Assembly: GCF_032854445.1 (NCBI RefSeq)
Contig: NC_088304.1
Coordinates: 13,839,704-13,903,703 of the forward strand
DNA from: Liolophura sinensis
Taxonomy: Eukaryota > Mollusca > Polyplacophora > Chitonida > Chitonidae
DNA: 64,000 nucleotides
Direction of reading: 5' to 3'
In this document: positions 59,160 through 64,000 of the stretch, piece after piece
How positions within the stretch are numbered: position 1 is the first letter of the stretch
Layout of the letters: the number at the start of each line of letters is the position of its first letter
The notes under the pieces: generated by a model
Told to the model about the DNA's origin: nothing
Seen by the model: only the letters and a program-made list of their open reading frames with translations
Database searches by the model: none
Translations under genes and position numbers: made by a program

Positions 59160-60122
59160 CACCTGTTTGTGGGCTTCACTGTGATGGTTAGTAGCTGATT
59201 CAGTACACAGATAGTTCTACACGACCATCAGTTTTTGATGACAGCCATATTTCTCACCTGTTTGTGGGCTTCACTGTGATGGTTAGCAGCTGATTCAGTA
59301 CACAGATAGTTCTACATGACCATCAGTTTTTGATGACAGCCATATTTCTCACCTGTTTGTGGGCTTCACTGTGATGGTTAGTAGCTGATTCAGTACACAG
59401 ATAGTTCTACATGACCATCAGTTTTTGATGACAGCCATATTTCTCACCTGTTTGTGGGCTTCACTGTGATGGTTAGTAGCTGATTCAGTACACAGATAGT
59501 TCTACATGACCATCAGTTTTTGATGACAGCCAGATTTCTCACCTGTTTGTGGGCTTCACTGTGATGGTTAGTAGCTGATTCAGTACACAGATAGTTCTAC
59601 ACGACCATCAGTTTTTGATGACAGCCATATTTCTCACCTGTTTGTGGGCTTCACTGTGATGGTTAGTAGCTGATTCAGTACACAGATAGTTCTACATGAT
59701 CATTAGTTTTTGATGACTCAGCCATATTTCTCACCTGTTTGTGGGCTTCACTGTGATGGTTAGCAGCTGATTCAGTACACAGATAGTTCTACACGACCAT
59801 CAGTTTTTGATGACTCAGCCATATTTCTCACCTGTTTGTGGGCTTCACTGTGATGGTTAGTAGCTGATTCAGTACACAGATAGTTCTACATGACCATCAG
59901 TTTTTGATGACTCAGCCATATTTCTCACCTGTTTGTGGGCTTCACTGTGATGGTTAGTAGCTGATTCAGTACACAGATAGTTCTACATAACCATCAGTTT
60001 TTGATGACTCAGCCATATTTCTCACCTGTTTGTGGGCTTCACTGTGATGGTTAGCAGCTGATTCAGTACACAGATAGTTCTACATGACCATCAGTTTTTG
60101 ATGACTCAGCCATATTTCTCAC
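59160..60122 (-). repeat. 95-97-bp tandem array derived from an NF1 exon end
   Basis: Ten units starting at 59161, 59256, 59351, 59446, 59541, 59636, 59733, 59830, 59927 and 60024; the eleventh copy of the shared segment is the real exon end at 60121. Each unit repeats the last ~46 exonic bases (GTACTGAATCAGCTACTAAC ... CCCACAAACAG) and a GTGAGAAAT donor, plus ~50 intronic bases. Period is 95 in the distal half and 97 in the half nearest the exon. Confidence 0.97.
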
Positions 60123-60210
60123 CTGTTTGTGGGCTTCACTGTGATGGTTAGTAGCTGATTCAGTACACGAATGGTCCTGGACACCATGGTGGGGGTCGGG
60201 TGACGGAACC
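60123..60210 (-). CDS. NF1: NF1 coding exon (RHPTP..RTIRVLNQLLT), 88 bp
   Basis: Acceptor TTTGGTAG and donor CAG|GTGAGA. With the G left by the previous exon it reads GFRHPTPTMVSRTIRVLNQL then LTITVKPTNR, corresponding to human GYRHPSPAIVARTVRILHTLLTLVNKHRN. Phase 1 in, phase 2 out. The last ~46 bp of this exon plus the donor form the first unit of a tandem array that fills the next intron (59160-60122). A transcript continuing past the donor meets TGA at once (AGG TGA). Confidence 0.94.
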
Positions 60211-60659
60211 CTACCAAACAGACAGCAATATGACATAACATACACTGCACAGTTTCACAAAATAATCCAGCTAGAAAATGGAAAATGTTCAAGGTCGAAG
60301 TCCTTAAGACGGTGTTTCCCCTATGAAGCCATAAAGACAGGTACAAGACGATGTCAATTCACAATGCTCAAAGAAATTAGTGAGTTGGTGCGGGGTAGGG
60401 AAGGGAGGAGTGGGAGGGGGGTGGGGGGGGGGGGGGGAGGCACGACTGAGGCCCAATGGATCTTCACTAGGTAGATATCCAAATACCAAATACTTCACCA
60501 CAAGCAAACCAAGGTTTTGAACCCTTGGACCTCTTCAATTCAACCATGCGAATATCTTTGAAATGCCTTTAGCAATGGCAGGAAAATCTAGCTGTACATG
60601 CACATCTACATCACACCTACATCTTGATCCCATTTTTTTTATAGAAAAACTGATCTCAC

Positions 60660-60787
60660 CTTTGAGTAAATGTCCGACCAGAGCAAAGTTGAAGTTGTTT
60701 TTGAAGCTGAGCCCCATGGAATGATCGAGTTGTTAAAAATGCCACTCCAGCGGCTCTCTGGTCCTCCATCATTACCTCTTCCAGGGT
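60660..60787 (-). CDS. NF1: NF1 coding exon with frameshift and in-frame stop, 128 bp
   Basis: Acceptor TTTGCTGCAG and donor AAAG|GTGAGA are good. The first codons (frame 0) give TLEEVMMEDQR, matching human SPEEVFMAIR. Homology then continues one base later: PLEWHF, a TAA, then QLDHSMGLSFKNNFNFALVG and HLLK, matching human PLEWHCKQMDHFVGL...NFNFALVGHLLK. The flanking exons demand 127 bp; 128 are present. There is thus a +1 base around 60748-60757 and a TAA where human has Lys. Staying in frame 0 instead runs through this exon and the next one but hits a TGA in exon 58437-58480. Either the assembly is wrong here or this allele or copy is broken. Confidence 0.88.
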
Positions 60788-61266
60788 CTGCAGCAAAGAA
60801 ATAGGAGAAGAAAATAGAAAACACAACTTGAAAATTAATGCTGAGAATTACTACCATAATGTGAGATCATTCTTGGGTATTTTGAGTTATATTTAACTCA
60901 TTAGTAATATTTAACATTATTCTACATGATGTCGAAAGTAATGTATTCTTGGCTAAGGGTAATATTTCATTCACCTTCATAAGTAAATTTTTTCTTGATT
61001 TTTCTACAAAAAAAACCCCCCAAAAAACAAAGTGGCTTCAGCCTACACGTACAATCTAGGTTTTTCCTACGAAAACTACAACCCATTGTTAGCATATCTA
61101 ATACTCACAGACAGTCCATAGACAATGTACTAAATTATCTTTACAATACAATACAAAAACATAAAACTATCCCACTATCCTAAACCCCCTGCAGTTCCAG
61201 GACAAGCAGAATCTGCTTTTATGTCTGTTACCCACTCAGTGTAGACAAAGTATCCACTGGGCTTAC

Positions 61267-61407
61267 CCTTCTCTCAAACAGCCCCTGGGCATCCAGTGTG
61301 TGGAGATTCTGTTCTAGAAGCGCCATTCCTGCGGCGTAGAGGGACACTTCATCTAGCTGTAGCACGGAGATAGCCACCCAGAACAGGAACATGTGGATGT
61401 CAGACTC
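61267..61407 (-). CDS. NF1: NF1 coding exon (LFWVA..VLQLDEV), 141 bp
   Basis: Acceptor CCCCCAG and donor AGG|GTAAGC. It encodes 47 residues beginning [20 protein letters not shown] and ending [19 protein letters not shown]. Human neurofibromin has ALFWVAVAVLQLDEV...[14 protein letters not shown] at this point, so this is one of the best-conserved exons here. Phase 0/0, so the next exon must start in frame 0. Confidence 0.96.
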
Positions 61408-61589
61408 CTGGGGGACAAAAAAAAACAAAACACATGGACATTTGTTATTCCTCATTACAATACATGGAGATAATCTGTATATCAAAATCAACTGATATTT
61501 CTTCAACTAGCTGTCCCTCATGAGTACTAGTTTGGGCCATTATGGTTTCTGATTGGTGGAGTGTATAGTCCTTTGGGCTGTATTACACT

Positions 61590-61775
61590 CATACTTCAAT
61601 ATCAGGCAATCATCACTGCCCTTACGATATCAGTCAATCATCACTGCCAGTACAATATCAGCCAATCATCACTGCCATTACAATATCAGCCAATCATCAT
61701 TGCCATTACAACATCAGTAAATCATCACTGCCATTACAATATCAACCAATCATCATTGCCATTACAATATCAGCC
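61590..61775. repeat. ~28-bp minisatellite, about seven units, NF1 intron
   Basis: AATATCAGCCAATCATCACT plus GCCATTAC, with small variants. Confidence 0.94.
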
Positions 61776-62125
61776 GCTCGCTAAAAGGTAAAAATCCCCC
61801 AACTCATAAACAGTGACAACTAATTAATTTACTATTGGTAACCAACAATGGCACCTGCATCAAAGTATTTACCCTTATTCCTGTTTATCTTTCACCCATT
61901 TCTAAGTGTCATTGAAGGGAATTCAACACTCACTCGGGCGAGTTTCATAAAGTTATCCAACAAACCTAGTGCTTTTCAACAGAGGATCTTCAGAACATTA
62001 GTGGACAACCGTGTATACATATTCCTCTTTCATCTGTAGAAGTAACTTCAATGCATAAAACTTAATGGCAACTTTTTGAATAGATAAAATGCTTATGTAC
62101 TAAATAAACTTGAGAACTAACTTAC

Positions 62126-62206
62126 AGGGTGGAGGAGAGGTTGTAACCGGGTCAGACACATCACAATGGATTCCAAAAGTGTAATATCACTACACGACTC
62201 CAATGG
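62126..62206 (-). CDS. NF1: NF1 coding exon (LTRLQPLL), 81 bp
   Basis: Acceptor CTGACAG and donor CCT|GTAAGT. It encodes 27 residues, PLESCSDITLLES then IVMCLTRLQPLLHP. This corresponds to the human stretch ALESC...ALTKLQPLL, and the middle is shorter than the human exon. Phase is 0/0. The AG/GT borders and reading frame are unambiguous, so the length difference looks like real lineage variation. Confidence 0.9.
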
Positions 62207-62544
62207 CTGTCAGAGAACAAGAATAGTCAAAAGATATTTTTATAAGCATGAAACAATATTTTTTAAATATCAGGGAAAGTGGCTAATATGTAATTCTTTA
62301 CCTAAACAGGTTGGAACACATTTCCAGTTACATGTTGCTACATGTACTTGATTACAAAAACGACTAATTCAATCTCTTTTTATTGATATTTCTAACATCC
62401 TGATTAGGATCTTCAAGAATAAAAATCTCATTCAAAGTGATGTCAGTTTTTCCTGAAAATTTGTATGAAGCAGAAATGCGTTATTTGCACCCAAAGGGGA
62501 GATAGCCACACCTCGTGACACTGCATGGCATAACGTGTAGATAT

Positions 62545-62775
62545 GTACATGCTTGGGGTTTGACAATGTTTCAGTCATATGACGAGGAGGAGTCATTAGG
62601 CATGTGAGTCTGTGCCACCAAGGTCTGACAGCAACCTGTGGATGGCCGTGGGTTTCCCCCGGGCTCTGCCCAGTTTCCTCCTACCATAATGCTGGCTGCC
62701 GTCGTATAATTGAAATATTCTTGAGTACGGCGTAAAACACCAATCAAATAAATAAATAAATAAATAAATAAATCA
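62545..62775 (+). mobile_element. Chimeric SINE (SINE-B body joined to SINE-A body)
   Basis: TTTCAGTCATATGACGAGGA is SINE-B-like; after about 50 bases it becomes SINE-A body (GACAGCAACCTGTGGATGGC ... GAGTACGGCGTAAAACACC) and an AAATAAATAAA tail. Confidence 0.8.
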
Positions 62776-62846
62776 ATCTAAAAGGTGGACATTCTAACTG
62801 TTAGGCCACTGAAGCCGTCAGAAGAATAGTAGAAGATGTGATTTAC

Positions 62847-62961
62847 CTTCATCATTATCCTAAGCAACTGTTTGATTTCAGAATCAGACACAGTCTTACT
62901 GATACAACCAAACACAATAATCGCCCGGGGCTGCAGGGCAGGGTTGTACTGGAATGCAAAT
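62847..62961 (-). CDS. NF1: NF1 coding exon (FAFQYNP..LQPRA), 115 bp
   Basis: Acceptor TTGTCAG and donor AAG|GTAAAT. After completing the split Arg codon it encodes [18 protein letters not shown] followed by [20 protein letters not shown]. This matches human neurofibromin FAFQYNP.LQPRA..VFGCISK almost residue for residue. Length 115 gives phase 2 in and phase 0 out. It forms helices of the C-terminal HEAT-like scaffold. Confidence 0.94.
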
Positions 62962-63094
62962 CTGACAACAAAAATATGTTGACAATCACAAATACGCTGG
63001 TGGAATTTACTGACTTTTGTTCTGTGAATGGAGCATGCAGACAGGGGACCTCATTTGTAAAAGGCTGGTCACCTTACAAGAGAAATTTATAGTC

Positions 63095-63260
63095 AAACTT
63101 TTGAAATTGAAATATGCTACTTTAGAACTTGAAAAGGTGATTTTCAAACTTGAAAAATATGACCTGAATTTAAAACAGATGACTTTAGGGCATGGAACAG
63201 CTTGAAAAACTTGAAAAATAGGATTTTAGAACTTGGAATAGGTGATTTTTGAGCCAAAAA
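63095..63260. repeat. Degenerate ~21-bp repeats, NF1 intron
   Basis: Repeated GAACTTGAAAAGGTGATTTT, AAACTTGAAAAATATGACCT and GAACTTGGAATAGGTGATTT; imperfect and probably old. Confidence 0.55.
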
Positions 63261-63390
63261 CATACGTCTTCAGAACCTGAAATAAGTAACAGTTAATGTT
63301 ACACAGGTGACTAAAGAATCAGAAATGTGTGATCTTTTTAACTTATTGACATAACTGAACTTGAACTGTGTTTGTAGTCCACTTCATTAC

Positions 63391-63452
63391 CTTCTTGCCA
63401 AATCCGTCCATTGCTGAAGCCATTCACACTTGGGAATATCTCTCATGCATGC
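63391..63452 (-). CDS. NF1: NF1 coding exon (CMRDIP motif), 62 bp
   Basis: This is the most 5' exon visible. It is preceded by a CTCCAG acceptor and followed by an AAG|GTAATG donor. It reads ACMRDIPKCEWLQQWTDLAR plus AG, nearly colinear with the human neurofibromin segment beginning ACMRDIP. It enters in phase 0 and leaves two bases (AG) for the next exon, which completes an Arg codon. It belongs to the alpha-helical HEAT-like region behind the Sec14/PH module. Confidence 0.93.
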
Positions 63453-63696
63453 CTGGAGAAAATAATGACATTACATACATTAGAAAATTGTGTCGACAAT
63501 TTGAATAGATATCTGATTTATTTACTAGATTGTGGTTTACTTTAGTGCTCAAACAGTCCCCACTTATACCATGGCCATAAGGTTTATTGCTGGAGGAAAT
63601 CACTATAATTTGCCAGGTACACCATCTATCTGAAAAACATCATCACGAATAGCTGCAGCATAACCAACCAGGGACTATGACGTCATTACTGAAATT

Positions 63697-63905
63697 CTTC
63701 AACCTTTTCGCATGTTTGCAGAGTGTTCATTCGAGCATACTCTGAAGGCATTATTCTGTGTAGACTGATGAACTTACACATCTTTTGAAGCCCCGAAATT
63801 GGCCAAACCAACGAATGTAGTTTTATTTTCAAAATCAACTTCAAAATTTTCATAAATTGCACTGAAAGTTGCTCTTTCATATGTGAAAAGATTGAGGTAT
63901 TAGAG
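63697..63905 (+). mobile_element. MITE family 1 copy, NF1 intron
   Basis: TTCAACCTTTTCGCATGTTT ... AATTGGCCAAACCAACGAAT ... CATATGTGAAAAGATTGAGG. Ends are imperfect inverted repeats. The next upstream NF1 exon was not found before position 64000. Confidence 0.82.
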
Positions 63906-64000
63906 TAGTTAGACACATATTGTTTACAAAACTCCACTATAAACAAGTAAAAGATGCATTTTAAAATGACATTCACTCCAATTTCTGAACTGTGATTTAC

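Larger units (their letters stand above)
52579..63452 (-). other. NF1: NF1 gene, 3' part: last 13 coding exons
   Basis: Neurofibromin is a cytosolic and membrane-associated Ras GTPase-activating protein. This window holds only the region C-terminal to the GAP and Sec14/PH domains (HEAT-like helices and the Ser/Pro-rich tail). I joined 13 minus-strand exons by reading frame, AG/GT borders and resemblance to remembered human neurofibromin: 63391-63452, 62847-62961, 62126-62206, 61267-61407, 60660-60787, 60123-60210, 58437-58480, 57506-58017, 55542-55799, 55108-55208, 54346-54485, 53681-53727 and 52579-52899. Every phase agrees, and the sum is 2037 bp (678 codons plus stop) if exon 60660-60787 is counted as 127 bp. 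It is actually 128 bp and carries a stop (see that entry). Introns carry SINEs, a MITE and exon-derived tandem repeats. The 5' exons lie beyond the window. The family assignment is secure; integrity of this copy is not. Confidence 0.95.

Noticed and set aside
60063-60245. Minus-strand frame reading VPSPDPHHGVQDHSC...
   Set aside because: It is the wrong frame of the real exon 60123-60210.
60660-60787. Programmed +1 ribosomal frameshift to explain the NF1 exon
   Set aside because: A shift at the homology break meets TAA within seven codons, and no known +1 signal is visible. Sequence error or a real lesion is simpler.

Overview
This is eukaryotic, AT-rich, intron- and repeat-dominated DNA. 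It carries GT-AG introns, two tRNA-derived SINE families with AAATAAA-type tails, several MITE-like or fold-back families, and many minisatellites. The SINE types resemble those I associate with molluscan and other lophotrochozoan genomes, so a marine mollusc, probably a bivalve, is my best guess. That assignment is inference. Nothing prokaryotic or viral was seen.

Two genes are supported, both on the minus strand. (1) At 52579-63452 lie the last 13 coding exons of NF1 (neurofibromin, a Ras GTPase-activating protein). They cover the C-terminal ~678 residues after the catalytic and Sec14/PH domains. Exon phases chain perfectly from 63452 to the stop at 52579, including a 47-bp micro-exon, with one exception. 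Exon 60660-60787 is one base too long (128 bp where 127 is required) and has a TAA in the homologous frame. Upstream NF1 exons lie beyond position 64000. (2) At 30357-31331 is the first coding exon (325 codons) of a long coiled-coil protein, possibly JAKMIP-like. It has an upstream micro-ORF, a 5'UTR intron acceptor near 31386 and a consensus donor at 30356. Its later exons should lie below 30350, but I could not identify them confidently.

Region by region: 1-30 kb is probably intron or downstream DNA of the coiled-coil gene. It holds minisatellites (28-bp at 6.5 kb, 20-bp at 7.5 kb, ~64-bp satellite at 7.9-9.6 kb, ~77-bp at 20.5 kb, 36-bp at 22.7 kb, 51-bp at 29.4 kb), SINE fragments and fold-back elements. 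31.4-52 kb is the 5' side of the coiled-coil gene plus the intergenic interval. It has a cluster of MITE copies, a 30-bp minisatellite, an inverted pair of full-length SINEs at 38.3-38.9 kb, CRE-type sites at 37.7 kb, two CpG-richer stretches (40.7 and 42.7 kb) and a degenerate tRNA-like sequence. 52.2-64 kb is NF1 and its introns.

The most striking observation is inside NF1. The 3' end of exon 60123-60210, together with its splice donor, has been tandemly amplified into the following intron: ten further copies of 95-97 bp, each with an intact-looking donor. A smaller case (35-bp unit, three copies) occurs at the donor of exon 55542-55799.
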